A stretch of 64,000 bases of DNA. Source: Centropus unirufus (lineage: Eukaryota; Chordata; Aves; Cuculiformes; Centropidae). Positions 1 through 11,715 of the stretch are shown here, one piece after another. The notes beneath the pieces are model-generated. The model was not told the origin of the DNA. It saw nothing but the letters and a program-made list of their open reading frames with translations, and searched no databases. The translations under genes and the position numbers were made by a program. Position 1 is the first letter of the stretch, and every line of letters begins with the position of its first letter. Where the stretch lies: NCBI GenBank assembly GCA_013397695.1, contig VYZI01000003.1, positions 9,123,388 through 9,187,387 on the forward strand, written 5' to 3'.

Positions 1-2153
1 ACACTATGTAAATCCCGACATAAGCACAAAAGTTTTTTCCCTAATCATGCATAAAATCATGGCCTGTGATACTTCTGGAAGATGCCTGCAAGTCTGAATA
101 GTTTACAACTTCTTTCAGCCACTGCTGTTTCTGAGAACACTCTTAGGAAAGGTAATTGCTACATTTCTTAGTTTGGTTCCATCGGATACATGCATTGTCC
201 TTCAGACTAGCTTTCCACGGCTCTGGGACACACAGTTTGAAATACAGTGTACTACCAGTTACAGATGCATAGAGTAACTTAAAATCTCATTTTCTGCACT
301 TAATTTAGAGAAGTCTGTCTCCATGGTGTGACCCAGGACAGTTGGTTTGATTTTGGTTCTCCAGTCCAAAACAGAGTTATGGTCCGTTGGGAAATTTCTG
401 TACAACAGTGGGGATCACAGAGCCTTGGCATGCACCAGGTGCTCTGTTTGAGCCTTGCATGCTACTTTCACAGACTTTAAACTTCTGTTAACATATATCA
501 TACAGAACACAGGATTTGAATTTCACCGTGTCACCTTCTTGCTCATGTGTTCTTTCATCTCCTCTGCTTATTCCTTCTATTTTTGTTTATAAGCCTGAAT
601 GTGCCACACAGGATCATCACGCTGAGCCTGGACAAGCAACAATTGATTGAGTCTGAAACTGCAACAATATTGCGAAGTCTCAGACCGGCCTGTAAAATGG
701 AGTGCTATGCTTAAAATTATTTAAAAAAAAGTTATCTACAAGAAAGAACTATTAACTGAGATAAATGCAGCATCGATCCTTTCTTTCCCCCCCTCTTTTA
801 TGTAGTTAGTCTTGTTTTATCTTCAAAGAAATGGGATCAGATTTTAACAAGAGCAACAAGTCCAGATCTTTACTCTTCTCTCCAGAAAGATGGTTACCAT
901 CTTTAGTATGATTTAAAATCTTTCAGGAGTGTTCTTGCTTTAGAAGGAGTCTCTTTAGCCAAAGAAAAATGAGAGTTTTCTGTGAATACATTACGTTCCA
1001 AGAGTTTTTAACAAAATCTTTGAGAAATGTTGGTAAAGTTTTTTAGTAACGGCTGTTCCTTTAAAGTCCTTGCACTCAAAATGTTGGATTATGTTCAGTT
1101 TTTTATTTCTGTAATGTAACAGGGCCACATTAATATTTTTCAGTCTCCAAGACTTTATTTTACATTAAAATTAACAAAGTACTGTTCAAGCTTGTTGACC
1201 CTGCTTTGTTGATGTACTTGCACTGTATTGATGGGCCTCTTCATGTCAGTGAAACAAGCCATGTTTGGCCCCTGGTAGTGAAATGAACATCAATTACATA
1301 TATGAGGCTTAGTTCAATAGAATTATCTTACGGTTTACTTCTTTTATTATTATTAACACCTCATCATATTTAATAGCTTGAAGCATCTGAAAAATAAACA
1401 GTAATATACTGGCAATAAAGGATAAATGGATAATGCTTTAATTATCTGGTGTCATAAAGCCAAGTCTTCAATTATTGTGTATGAACATCTTTGATTCATT
1501 TCTAACAACTGTGAATCTTAGCCAATAATCATATATTCTGATTACTTTTCAAGTTTATCCAGCGTATCCTCTGACCTGATGGGGCTTGTGGCTCATCTAG
1601 GAGCAATGTTATAATAAATTAATACATTTTTCTGCCAGAGTCTTCTCTGATTATCTAGCATGATCCCTTGCATTTCACAGGCTGTGGCTTGTCACGCATG
1701 CTTAACTGTTTCAAGATCACCTTTTTCTAACATCCATTAGGTCTCCACTTGCTCAGTCTTCTGCTGAGGATCCCAGGATGGATCACCTAAATCTAGTGTC
1801 TTTGATGTAGCTCTATTGCAGTCACTTTTAGATTACTTGGTAATGATTTAATTATGAAACAGGGCTCTACGTTAATGTTAGATCCCCTTCATTAACATGC
1901 TGGTAACTACCCTTGTTTTTCAAATTCTTCTTCAGTCCATTAAGATTTAAATCTTGTCATGAGCTGGTGCAAATTGACTGCTGTTAGAGTTTCACAGGAA
2001 GTGAATGGCTTCGCTTAGACAAAAATAATAATTGTGTATAACATATAAAATCCAAATCAGAACAAGTGCTAGGTGGAACCTGAGGAGATACTAATGTTTA
2101 GCTCTCAACCTGGAACACTTCTTTATGCTCCTTCTGAAGGGACATTGCAGATA
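1..2153. other. Unique non-coding DNA, no gene seen
   Basis: AT-rich single-copy-looking sequence with no frame that resembles a protein and no recognised repeat. The part around 1340-1580 is especially AT-rich with several TAAT and ATTA cores, as often seen in conserved non-coding elements, but conservation cannot be judged from one sequence. Confidence 0.6.
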
Positions 2154-2190
2154 AGAAAAGGATTTACTTAGAAAAGGATTTACTTAGAAA
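2154..2190. repeat. Short direct tandem duplication (16-bp unit)
   Basis: The 16-bp unit AGAAAAGGATTTACTT occurs at 2154-2169 and again at 2170-2185, followed by the first five bases of a third copy. A small replication-slippage type duplication with no obvious function. Confidence 0.9.
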
Positions 2191-3065
2191 TTTCAGGGAT
2201 CTGACTGAGCTCAAATTCATGTTTAGTCAGTTTGCACCTGAGGAGATATTTTTCAGTCATTCAGGAGCAATCCTGAATGAGACTCTGTTCTAGCTGAGTT
2301 TACTCACTTAAAGGGGTGTCATAGTGTGGGGTGCTGACATGGACCACCCTTGTCAAAATGACCTGGAGAACAAGAAACACCGAGATGACTCAGTCATCAT
2401 AACCTGTTCCTGAAGCCCAGTTTAAACCAAACACCAGCCCTAGCATCTATGGTGTTGGAAAAACCTGCCGATGGATGAGAGATAAGGGATTTTTTGGGCT
2501 GAATGGAGAGATGAACTGACAAAGAAAAAGGTAAGGAAGAGTAATTTTTTTCTTTGGGTTAGCAATTTGTTTCACAGCTTCTCATCTGACACTGGGATGT
2601 CTCATTAGAGAGCATCTCATATGTAGTTTTGAAAGAATTCCCAGGTGGGGCCTGGAAAGCATTTCAAATGGCCACAATCAACAAGCGAACAAGCTTCTTT
2701 TACCCTCTGCTTTTATACCACTTGCTCACTGATCTGGGATGGTTCTCTCTGAGCAATCATAGCTTGCTCAAAATGAGCAGAGACTTCTGGTGGGGTTATC
2801 TTCCCTCCGTTCCCTCTGATTGTTATTTGTTGCCAAGAAATCTCACCTAGGGAGGTGGATCTAGCTAGGCTCCATGACTCTGTAAGTTGTAAGAGTTAAG
2901 CAAAGGCAATGCCTAGCTTAATAGTCATAGGCTGTTTGCTAGTAAATTACCAGAGTAATTACTTTTTAAACATGATATTGCTGTATGTATTTTCGCAATT
3001 CAGGCAAAAATCAGCAGAAGGAGGAGGCACAGGGAATCTCTCAGACGTCAGAGAAAAGCCACCAT
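2191..3065. other. Non-coding, nothing recognised
   Basis: Contains a 73-codon ATG frame at 2629-2850 that has no domain, low-complexity pattern or splice context suggesting a real protein. I see no repeat or RNA gene. Confidence 0.5.
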
Positions 3066-3246
3066 TTAGGGTTTTTTTTTAGCTTTTAATTCAGGATGAA
3101 ATTTCAGGGTAAGTTCGGCATCAGCAGAATGGTATGGGGTAATACACAGCATGTTGTCTTTGTCACCCAAGTGACAGTGTCTGCTGAAAAAATTATGACA
3201 AGGAGCATCTTCTAGGTGCTGGAGCTTGCCCCAAGGAAATCCAATC

Positions 3247-3359
3247 TTATGCTTGTGATGAGCTGTTATGAAACTTCCCAAATCTTTTCTCGCCCTGCCT
3301 TCGTTCAATTTCCTCTTCCAGCTTCGGTGCAGCAGTGAGCTCAGCTGGAGCAGCTGCAT
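3247..3359 (-). CDS. Candidate terminal exon, unknown protein
   Basis: Tentative. Read on the minus strand, a pyrimidine-rich tract ends in TTTTGCAG at 3360-3367. From there a frame runs 37 codons to a TAA at 3247-3249; the first base of its first codon is the acceptor G, so a real exon would borrow that base from an upstream exon. The peptide is Ala/Pro-rich at first, then strongly charged, with a segment reading KLEEEIERRQGEKRFGK. An ATTAAA lies about 157 bp past the stop (3085-3090), followed closely by a short A run, as at the end of a transcript. I do not recognise the protein. A second frame (3066-3374) is open through the same DNA, which weakens the case. It could be chance, a lineage-specific exon or a retrocopy end. 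Confidence 0.2.
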
Positions 3360-3510
3360 CTGCAAAATAAACAAATCTTAGGAATATATCAGGTAAAAAA
3401 AAGAGAAAATTGCTATGTGATTTTGAGTTGCCGGACAGCTGAGCAGCCACGGGGAGAGATGTGTCCCTCATCTTGCAAAGAGTTGAACATTCCTTGCTCC
3501 TCGTTTTCAT

Positions 3511-5084
3511 CCCTTTTTTCTAGGAGGAGGACAGGGCTCACAGAGTTCCTGTCTCTGCACTTGACCCAGGCCAGTCTCTTTTTCCAACTTGTTAATCTCT
3601 GTATCCCCTGCTCCCATTCTTTCTCTGAGGAATGAAGCATTCCTCAGCTCTTTGGTTGAGTCCCTTTCTTCCCTCCCAACACAATACCAGAGATATAATT
3701 GAAAGTTACTGAGAAAACAATTACAATTTCTCCCTTGAAATGTAGTGGGTTTCAGCAAGTGTCAAGCAGTTGATAAACCTGTTCGAGGAAAAGAGATTTT
3801 TTTTCTTCAGACTGTGTGTGTGTCTGTGTTGCCTTCAGGAGACCTTGCAGAACACATGACTCTCTCCTGTACTACTGATTCTCTGTGGCTGCACATATCC
3901 ATGTCCTTATTTCCTTCCCTTCCACCTGTTTCAGGAATAAAGGTAAAATATCTCTTTCAATATATGCATTATTTAGACCCTTTGCCAAGCCCTTCTCTTT
4001 CTGGGTCTTTTTCAAGAAAAGCATTTCTTTTACTGTTGCTGGTTGTCTCCCATTGTTGTGGGAAAACCACTCTGTTATTTAAGCTTTTATTAGTTTATTA
4101 ATCCAATCAGTTGAAGTATTGACTTAGGCACGCTCAGTACTTCTAACCATGCTTTTAATTCCTCTTGAACTGCCCAGGACTAACCAATGAACGGGGAAAG
4201 GCAGCATTTTGCCGGGGGAGCCTGCTGTTGTGATATGTGCAGCATATTGCTGACTATTCTGAGGTTGGGACTATGTTGTTCTCGTATTTCTGGCTTTCAT
4301 GCTGCTTGCAGAATGACACACCCAAGGCTATTAATTTCCCTGGGAGAAGCTGTAAGGGTGAGAAGTCATTGCACTGATTTAGTCCACACAATACTGCATG
4401 CTGCTCCTAAATGGAAAAAAGAAAAGACACGCACCACCTCCTCTTTTGGGAGTATTCACTCCCTCTGGTTTCCACATTTCCAGTTTGAAAGGGATGGTTT
4501 TGTGCTAAGAGAAGCTTTGCCTCCTTTCTCACGATTGTTACTTCTCATCTGCAGGAACACTAAGGAAGACAGTGTAGCTTTTATGGACAGAGGAAGAAAA
4601 AATCTGCAGAGCCTTCATAGATAAATAATGAACTGTGAAAAACACCATTGTCCTGCAGTTTGTCCCAGAGCCAGGAAACATTTTTACCACTACTGTCAAC
4701 AGATTTGGCTGTAGACTTTGCTTTAGCAGCAAGATGCAAGGTGGGATCTTTGCTTTATCATCTGAGTTTTCACCTCTGTGGTCTCATAAAAGATTCTGAA
4801 TGCAGTTGGATGCTGTGGTTCTACTGTAGACTGCTGAGGCCTTTAAATGAAGCAGAAAAGTAGTGCATTGTCTGATGGAGATTTATCTAATATAATGGTA
4901 AATATTTGAACAAATGATCTTTAAAGTTACCTTTATCATGCTTGCAGCATTCAGTTGATTACAACTTAACTAAGAAGCAAACATGTTTTATTGAGCAAAA
5001 GTTTATATTAAAAACCAGCAATGAATATCTTCAGGGCAAGTAACCTTAGCACACAGCAAAAGCAATACTGTTACAAGTAAATTT
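3511..5084. other. Non-coding; longest open frame not convincing
   Basis: Holds a 145-codon frame at 4187-4624 on the plus strand and several overlapping frames on both strands. The composition is irregular and no domain or splice structure is visible, so I treat them as chance. A short GT run lies at 3813-3829. Confidence 0.5.
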
Positions 5085-5396
5085 TCATTTCTTCTGAAGC
5101 ATTTGATTCTCCTGTATCAAGGAAGATGTTTGATCATACTTATGATGCTCCCGTGCAGAATGAGCTCTTTCACAGAGTTTCCTTTTCTGCAGCAATAGAG
5201 ATCTAAACTGCCTTCTCAGAACTCCTTGAATGGCTTTGCACAGTTTGAGGTATTTATGGAAACGTTCCAAAGCATGGAATGGAGCTGAGAACTCCCTAAC
5301 TTCCTCCCCACCTCTACTGATCCCCAAATCTGCAAAGCAATGGATTATAAAATCCCAAATATCTGTAAAATACTCAGGGGCCATTTGTGGAACCAA
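5085..5396 (-). other. Open frame of 103 codons, unknown, probably chance
   Basis: Minus-strand frame from ATG to TGA. The C-terminal 60 residues are rich in Lys, Arg, Gln, Leu and Glu and could form amphipathic helix. A TTTGCAG splice-acceptor-like site lies inside the frame. No family recognised, no neighbouring exon or promoter seen. A frame of this length is not rare in 64 kb, so it is recorded only as a candidate. Confidence 0.15.
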
Positions 5397-6394
5397 GAAC
5401 AGGACCCAGGCACTGTGAAATTGTTTTAATTAAATTGTACAGCAATAAAAAACCCAAATGAGTAGAAATGATCAATCACAAGTTAACAGTAACAGTTTGT
5501 AAAGGCAGTGTTTCTAATCATTGCCATAAGAGAGTAAGTGGAGTGTTCAAGAGGAATACCTCACTTATTGCCTAAACAGCATCCGGAACTATACTCCTTG
5601 GAGAGAGACCCCTTTCCTTTCCACAGGAGGATCTGGAAGAGACAACTGGAGGCCCATGCAGCGCTGCTACTCCTGGGTGAGATCTCTCCCTCTTGCTGTG
5701 AGGGGCCTAGCCTTTATTGCCTCAGACAAGCAAATGGCAACACCCCCAAAAGCAGATTCTGGCTGCAGCTGCTCACTGGCCCCTCTCGGCACTTCCTCCA
5801 GAACATGTTCAAGGTCCCATGAGAGGGGAGGAGGGGGCAGTGGGATATTCCTTGTCATCTAAGATGCAATCTTAGGTTGTATGGAATTCCATTGTATGGA
5901 ATCACACCTAGTTGTCTGAACTTCCATTTTGACCTACTCACCACTGGTCTGTGGATTTCTGTGGTTTTATTTATTTTTTTTTCCAGAATCCCACTGAAGA
6001 GAGCTACGTTTCAGTTATCTTTATATTTCCTGTAACGAAATTAATGCAATACTGTGTCTTTCCCAGCACAGTTTGTGCTCCTGTAGCTCTAGAATCTCCA
6101 GCCTGTTTGTAACATCCTCTCTTTCATTCCTGTATTGCACTACACCTTTTTTTTTATCTTGTCTGAAAGCATAGTCCATACTAAACCTCTGCATACAGAA
6201 CATGACTTACTAGGGAACACTGGTGCTGTAATCCTGATAATCAAGTCTGTTCCTTCAAATACAATACATGCCAAGACAATTTCTGATGTCTAATGGCTAC
6301 TCCCAGATAAATGGTGCATGGGGACTGGAAATGGGGGTTGTGGCCAGTTCATCATACATTTTTTCTTCTGCTCCTTCCCCATCACACACTTCCC
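5397..6394. other. Non-coding, nothing recognised
   Basis: Overlapping short open frames around 5538-5862 occupy the same bases on both strands, typical of locally GC-rich non-coding DNA. No repeat family recognised. Confidence 0.5.
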
Positions 6395-6810
6395 CTGCTT
6401 TAGAGTGGAATCCTCCCATGGGAGGATCCATGAACTTCTCCAATGAGTCCTTGCACGGGTTGCAGTTCCCCTCACACTGCTCAGGCATGGGTCCCTACCC
6501 CAAGGTGGAGCCCCTCTGGAATGTACTGCTCTAGCATGAGTCCCCCACGGGGTCACAACCTCCTTTGGGTGCATTCCCCTGCTCCAGTGTGGGGTCCTCC
6601 ATGGGCTACAGGTGGTTATCTGCCCACAGCTGCGCCCTCCCTGACCTTGTTGAACATCTTATCATAGAGGCACTGCCACCATTGCTGAGGGGCTCAGCCT
6701 TGGCCGGCAGCAGGTCCGTCTTGGAGCTGACTGGCATTGGCTCTCCCTGACACGGGAACTTCTAGCCACCCCTGTAGCCTCCCAGCTACCAAAACCTGGT
6801 CACACAAGGC
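6395..6810. repeat. GC-rich degenerate repeat block, probably an avian interspersed element
   Basis: Sharply GC-richer than its surroundings. The left part (6395-6630) consists of diverged units that begin with a CTGCTC-YAG-like core followed by GGGTCC and CACGGG/CATGGG, starting near 6395, 6438, 6477, 6526 and 6579, so spaced about 40-53 bp. The right part (about 6630-6810) is non-repetitive but its wording (GGCTCAGCCTTGG, GGCATTGGCTCT) resembles an interspersed repeat I associate with bird genomes, possibly endogenous-retrovirus derived. Family assignment is from memory and uncertain. The open frames seen here on both strands are products of the repeats. Confidence 0.45.
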
Positions 6811-8514
6811 CAGTATAAACAGAAAGGTTTGTTTTCTCTCTCTTGCTTTCATCTGTTCCTCTTATAATCTGAAGTGGGATCAGATGTTAGGAATGTTTGG
6901 GAGGTGGAAAATTTGCTGCTGTATTTATTTGGATTATGTGACTTTTCCTTGTCTCCTGAATGTAATATTTTAGAAAACTGAATAAACAACGAGTGAAAAT
7001 GACTGCATTGAAGTCCAGGTTAGAAAAGTCCTGCTTTGGATCATTTTGCATCTTGGCTGAATATCCTGTTTTTTTTTTAATGTAAGTATTTTTTTATCTT
7101 TTAATTGAAAAGCACTGCTAAGAGGGATTATTAGCAGAAACACATCTTAGACGCCAATCTTCAGAAGCAAGGATGGTACTGAAGCAGTACTGTTCTATAA
7201 TTCAGGATTTCTGAGGCATCATCATCGATCATATCCTACAAGTATTTGCATGATGGGATGGGTGCAAGTAAACCAATGTATTTAGCTGAGAAACAGATTT
7301 GTTTCTGGATAATGGTAGCAGTGAACGGATGTATATTAGAGAAGGAGGTAGTGGGTAGATGGCTCTGTGTAATGCCGGAAATGTGCTTGGCTAGTGGTTG
7401 TGCAGATGGCAATATCTGTGCTGCATCTTTAATGTTCACCAAAGTCCTGCTATCGCTGGCAGAAGCAGTTGCAGCTTTCTTGAGCAGAACAGAAACAGCT
7501 TGAGCTGGTCTCACTTATGGATTCAGCATTACAAGTCACCATCACCTTAAACTAGCTCCACTGTTTCACACCATACTTCAAGGCTTGCAGTGTCTTTTTA
7601 GTTGTAACAGGCAACACCAAAGGAACAGCTAAAATATTTAAACGAGAAGAGGCTGCTGAACCCAAGTGAATAGAACTGAGACAGTATGTAGTAGTACTGG
7701 CTGTGATATGAGATGCTTTGAGTCTTTTGTTTCTTCTCTAGTCTTAAGAATTTACACGAATGTGGAGGTTTATTAGATTTTATTTGAGAGATAAGGAAAG
7801 CCTGAATGGTTTTACTTTGCAGGTTCCCTATTCTATTCGTTTAAAGCCTTGGTAGTTTGAGTCTTCTACCAAAAAGCAGTGGCATCCATAGCCATGTGAC
7901 TGGCATCAGTTGACTCCAAACATGCAAGTATTTTTGATTACTTGATTTGATCTAGAAATGTGCTTTTAGTTTCTCTTGAATTCAGTGCTGATTTTTTTTA
8001 TTTTCAAGGCAAACAAACCTCGGTGATTGGATGTTTAACTGAGGGATGCTTAAAATATCCATCTTGTCCAAGTCCCATTTTTACCTCCTCAGCTTTGCTC
8101 TCTGCCCTAAGCCTTCAGCTGTAATTCTTTGCTTGCTCTTTGTTTTGTAGCAAAACCAAAGAGACTAAAGATGTTCTATAACAGTAAGTTAGCCTGTTTT
8201 GTAATGCAGGGTAATGTTCCAATGCCAGACTTGGAGGAAGGCTACTTGAATACTGGCAATGTGAGTTGCAGGGAACTTCCTGTCTTTAGGAGGATGGGAC
8301 ATGCAGTAGGTCCTTCCCAATTTTGTGCATGACAAATATTTGGATGGTGTAGAATTGCAGTGTAGGGTTTCTTCTCTTTGTCTTATGTGTAAGGGGCACT
8401 TCTAGTAAGTGCCTGTCAAATCCATGTTGTACTTGGGAACAACAAAATGGCAGGAAAAAGGGCAGGAAAGGAAAAGGATTGCTGGGAGTTGGTGCACATG
8501 CCATATGGGGATAA
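6811..8514. other. Non-coding, nothing recognised
   Basis: AT-rich. Open frames at 7236-7514 (minus) and 7246-7503 (plus) are mirror images over the same DNA, and neither resembles a protein family. Confidence 0.5.
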
Positions 8515-8923
8515 GCTGAGGGACCTGGGATTGTTCACCGTGAAGTGAAGTCTTTGAAGGGAGCTAAGAGGAGTCCCTTGGTACCTACGTGGAAGTTCTT
8601 GAGAAGATGAAGCCAAGCTCTTCACAGCGATTGATGGTGGGAAGATGAGAGACAACAGGCTATGATGGAACAGAAAAGGCTGATGCCTATGATAAGGGAG
8701 AAACTATTTCCTCATGAAGGCAGACACGCAGTTGAGCAGGTTGTCCAGAGATGTTGTATAGCCTCTGTGTTTGGAGGGGAGGATTTTAAGACCTGACTCC
8801 ATAAAAGCATGATAACCTTTATCTGATCTCAAAGCTAACCCTGGTTTGAGCTAAAACTCAAACTAGGGAACTCCTAAGGTGCCTTTCAGCCCGAATTAAT
8901 TTATGGTCATGGGATACTATGAA
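8515..8923 (+). mobile_element. CR1 LINE fragment, 3' part
   Basis: Matches the arrangement of the CR1 3' end: CTGAGGGACCTGGGA near 8515, an AAACTATTTCCTCATGA block near 8702, GAGCAGGTTGTCCAGAGA near 8735, a TCTGATCTCA block near 8822, and a final CCTTTCAGCCCGAATTAATT followed by a decayed ATTCTATGA-type terminal repeat near 8905-8923. Diverged and indel-bearing, so an old insertion. Truncated at its 5' side, as is usual for CR1. No coding capacity. Confidence 0.75.
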
Positions 8924-9224
8924 TTTTTCCCTGGCACATTTGTCCGATGAATGATGAATTTTGAGGCAGAACCATTCTGGGTCTTAGCACCAGCATCAGG
9001 GAAATAGGAAGCCACAGAAGAGCCACTATGGCTTCCTATTTTATATTTACAGTTTAAACAGCTTGCAGAACATAGGCTTTTGACAGGTCCCCATCCCTAG
9101 TAAAAATTGCATAAATGTGATTACTGAGGATTCATGAGAACACAGGACAGGAAGGGAGTATAGGATTTTCTGATCTTCACCCTCTGTTATTGAAGGCAGC
9201 CACAACGTATCTTCCCTTGTTAGA

Positions 9225-9760
9225 AAAATATCCTTTTATTTAAAAATCAATTAATGTTTTACTGCTGTTACTCCTGTGGCAAGACTGTTCCAAAATCTCT
9301 ACTTTCCATTTGTTAGAAAACTTCTAATTTATAGCTTAAATTTATTCATGACCTGTTTATACCCTTTCGTTCCACTGCCATCTTTTCCCTCTGATTTAAA
9401 TAGCAATTCTGGCACTTTTTTTTCCTGTGGATATGTTTGTAGGAAGCAATCCTACCCATCTTACTTTTCTGGGAAGTTAAACAAATCAAACTCTCTCAGG
9501 TTTCTCTCATAAAACAAGCTTCACATTCCCCATGTAATTCCTGCACTGCCTCAGGCTGAATTAATTTACCTGAGACTGGATTACCAGAATGGTACATGTA
9601 AATGAGATCTTTCCAATGCCTTGTACAATGCTGTTAATATTTTCCCTTCTTCATTGGAAATACTTCAGGTAATGCATCCCATGACTGCTTTTGTTGTTGT
9701 TGTTTTTTCATTTTTGTGGTCACCATGATTTCATTGGCAGTGCCTGCTTTTTCAGCACCT
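9225..9760 (-). mobile_element. Ancient CR1-clade LINE fragment
   Basis: On the minus strand this matches the older amniote CR1 type (L3-like), not the younger bird subfamilies elsewhere in the window. Plus-strand landmarks are ATTTATTCATGACCTGTTTA near 9341, the AGGAAGCAATCCTACCCATC block near 9440, the TTAAACAAATCAAACTCTCT block near 9475, a GCCTTGTACAATGCTGTTAA block near 9617 and the GGAAATACTTCAGGTAATGC block near 9655. In orientation, the C-terminal RT region and the following DNA are represented. Many small indels and no intact frame. Boundaries are approximate. Confidence 0.6.
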
Positions 9761-11545
9761 TGTAACTTATTATCTTCCTTTGCATTATTTCCTGTGCATT
9801 ATTCTTCTACCTTGTATGGCAGTTCAACCTTTTAGATAGTTCTCAAGTCTGACCAGTTGTCTTGCTGACAGTGTCCTCCATCTTTGTGTGATAAATGTCT
9901 CCTCTTGTTATCCTTTAAAACTAGTGACATGGATCCATTCCTGAAGAGGTCTCTTTGTGTGGGTTGCCATACTCCAGCTTTGTAGTTTTTCTTCTCATTA
10001 GAGCTGTTTCTAATTTGGCTAGGTCTTTGCCTACAAGGGTGGGTTCCTGTGCTAATCTCTATCTTTACAAATTTAATATGAAGTAGAATTAGAGGTAGAA
10101 ATAAGAGAAAGGTGAAAGCTACTGCATTTTCCCTAAGAAATAGATTTTTGGAAATTTTAGGCACAATACGCTCTTCCTTATTCTTTAAGCTGCTGGAGTA
10201 AAGCCCAGATGTTGCTGAATTATACACCACAGAGCAGAAAATCAAGAACAAATAGTCCTGTGACCAATTAAAACCATGGGAGAGAATTCACCAGGTTCCT
10301 TGCACTTATATAACCTGGGCTATGTCCAAGATGCAATGTTCACAGCCTCTGTCTTCCCCTTTCAATTAGCAAGTAGTCAAGGCCTCTAAATTTTGCATCC
10401 ACTCGTTTCCCAGTCGCATTCCAGGTGCCAGCCAATACATTGACCGATGGACATTGATTTGGCATTGACTGATGGCTAACTTCTAGGTCTTTCTGTTAGT
10501 CAAGCTTGTTAAATGGCACTCCTGCTTAATAACAGGGGTAGCAGCTCTCAGGCATGTCAAGTATGGGCAGAGGAAATTTTGGTTGCGAAGTTTTCCTTCT
10601 GAGACTACTTTTAATAGGGCATCTTATGTGTAATTTACATGTTGCTAACATTTTTCTTGATTACAAGTAAATTCCCACATAGCCCTTCATGTGAGAGGAC
10701 AGAACTAGGTACCATTAGAACACCAAGGGTTGCAAGAAAAGAATGATCCAGGGCTGGTGGTACTGGCACTTCAAGCTTTACCAATTTTTCTGGAGGACCA
10801 AGGAAATGAGGCTTCCAATAAGACAAATGATTTCTCCCAAAGGTAATGGTGTCTATTCAAGTGTGGTACTTGCTCTTGCTGTAGCTTCACATTGATCTCT
10901 GCTAAGTATTCCTAAAGTTTGCTCTAGTGGTCGGATTGGGTACAGAAGCCAGTGGGCTGTACAAAGCAACAGATCCTGGGACTGGATGGGAAAAGCTTAC
11001 ACAGAACTTAAGACCTCACTTTATCCTTAGCTCATGTACAAACTGACATGACCATATGGGGTTTCTCGGGCTGCTGTGGTTAAGTTCCTGCTATGAACAA
11101 GATCAGTGATTTCTGAGAAGCATTACTGAAGTTTTAGAGATGTCTTTAGCTCTAGAGACTCGTTTGGCATTTGATTTACTTTTTGAATGAATATTTCCCT
11201 CATCCACTGCAAATGCCTGCAATAAGGCTGGATTCTTCCTTTAATGCAAAATCCCACTGAAGTTAGACAGATACCGTGTCAGTTTGAGACTCCAAGCACA
11301 TGCTTAACACTGCTTTTGGAATTACTGTAGTTTTCTTTCCAGAAAAATCCAACACCACTAAGAGAAATAGATTTTCCCCTGCTTTTGTTGTTGTTGTAGA
11401 ACAGAGAACTTTGGGATTTTTATTTTCAGCAGAATGTGTTTTTTTATACAAACCTGGACAATATAAATGAAATTTTCCTGAAAACCTACATTTTCATTTA
11501 TAAACCAGCAAAATTTCAACTAAATGTGCAATAGTAACTCTGCAC
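9761..11545. other. Non-coding, nothing recognised
   Basis: A 139-codon minus frame (9832-10251) has a hydrophobic stretch near its middle but no recognisable family and no splice context; its start adjoins the ancient CR1 and may be chance. The rest is featureless AT-rich DNA. Confidence 0.5.
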
Positions 11546-11582
11546 GCCCTCTATAACTAGCAGTTATGAGTTTATAGAGGGC
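11546..11582. repeat. Perfect 11-bp inverted repeat, 15-nt loop
   Basis: GCCCTCTATAA at 11546-11556 is exactly reverse-complementary to TTATAGAGGGC at 11572-11582. It lies directly upstream of a CR1 3' fragment. Could be the remains of a small element with terminal inverted repeats, a hairpin in a transcript, or chance. Confidence 0.85.
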
Positions 11583-11599
11583 ATGAAAGGCCACATTGC

Positions 11600-11715
11600 A
11601 TGGGGCTTGATCCTTTAACCTGATCTACTGGAAACTGTCCCTGCCCATGGCAAGGGAGTTGGAACCAGATGATGTTTAAGGTCCCTTCCAACCCAAACCA
11701 TTATATGATTCTGTG
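11600..11715 (+). mobile_element. CR1 LINE 3' end, short
   Basis: Contains the hallmark CR1 3' terminal wording: CTGTCCCTGCCCATGGCAAG near 11636, then GTTGGAACCAGATGATGTTT and AAGGTCCCTTCCAACCC, ending in a diverged ATTCTATGATTCT-like terminal repeat (ATTATATGATTCTGTG). Roughly 115 bp, severely 5'-truncated, plus orientation. Relatively little diverged at its 3' end, so younger than the 9.2-kb copy. Confidence 0.9.

Noticed and set aside
4187..4624. 145-codon plus-strand open frame
   Set aside because: Irregular composition, no domain, no splice or promoter context; a frame of this size is expected by chance in 64 kb.
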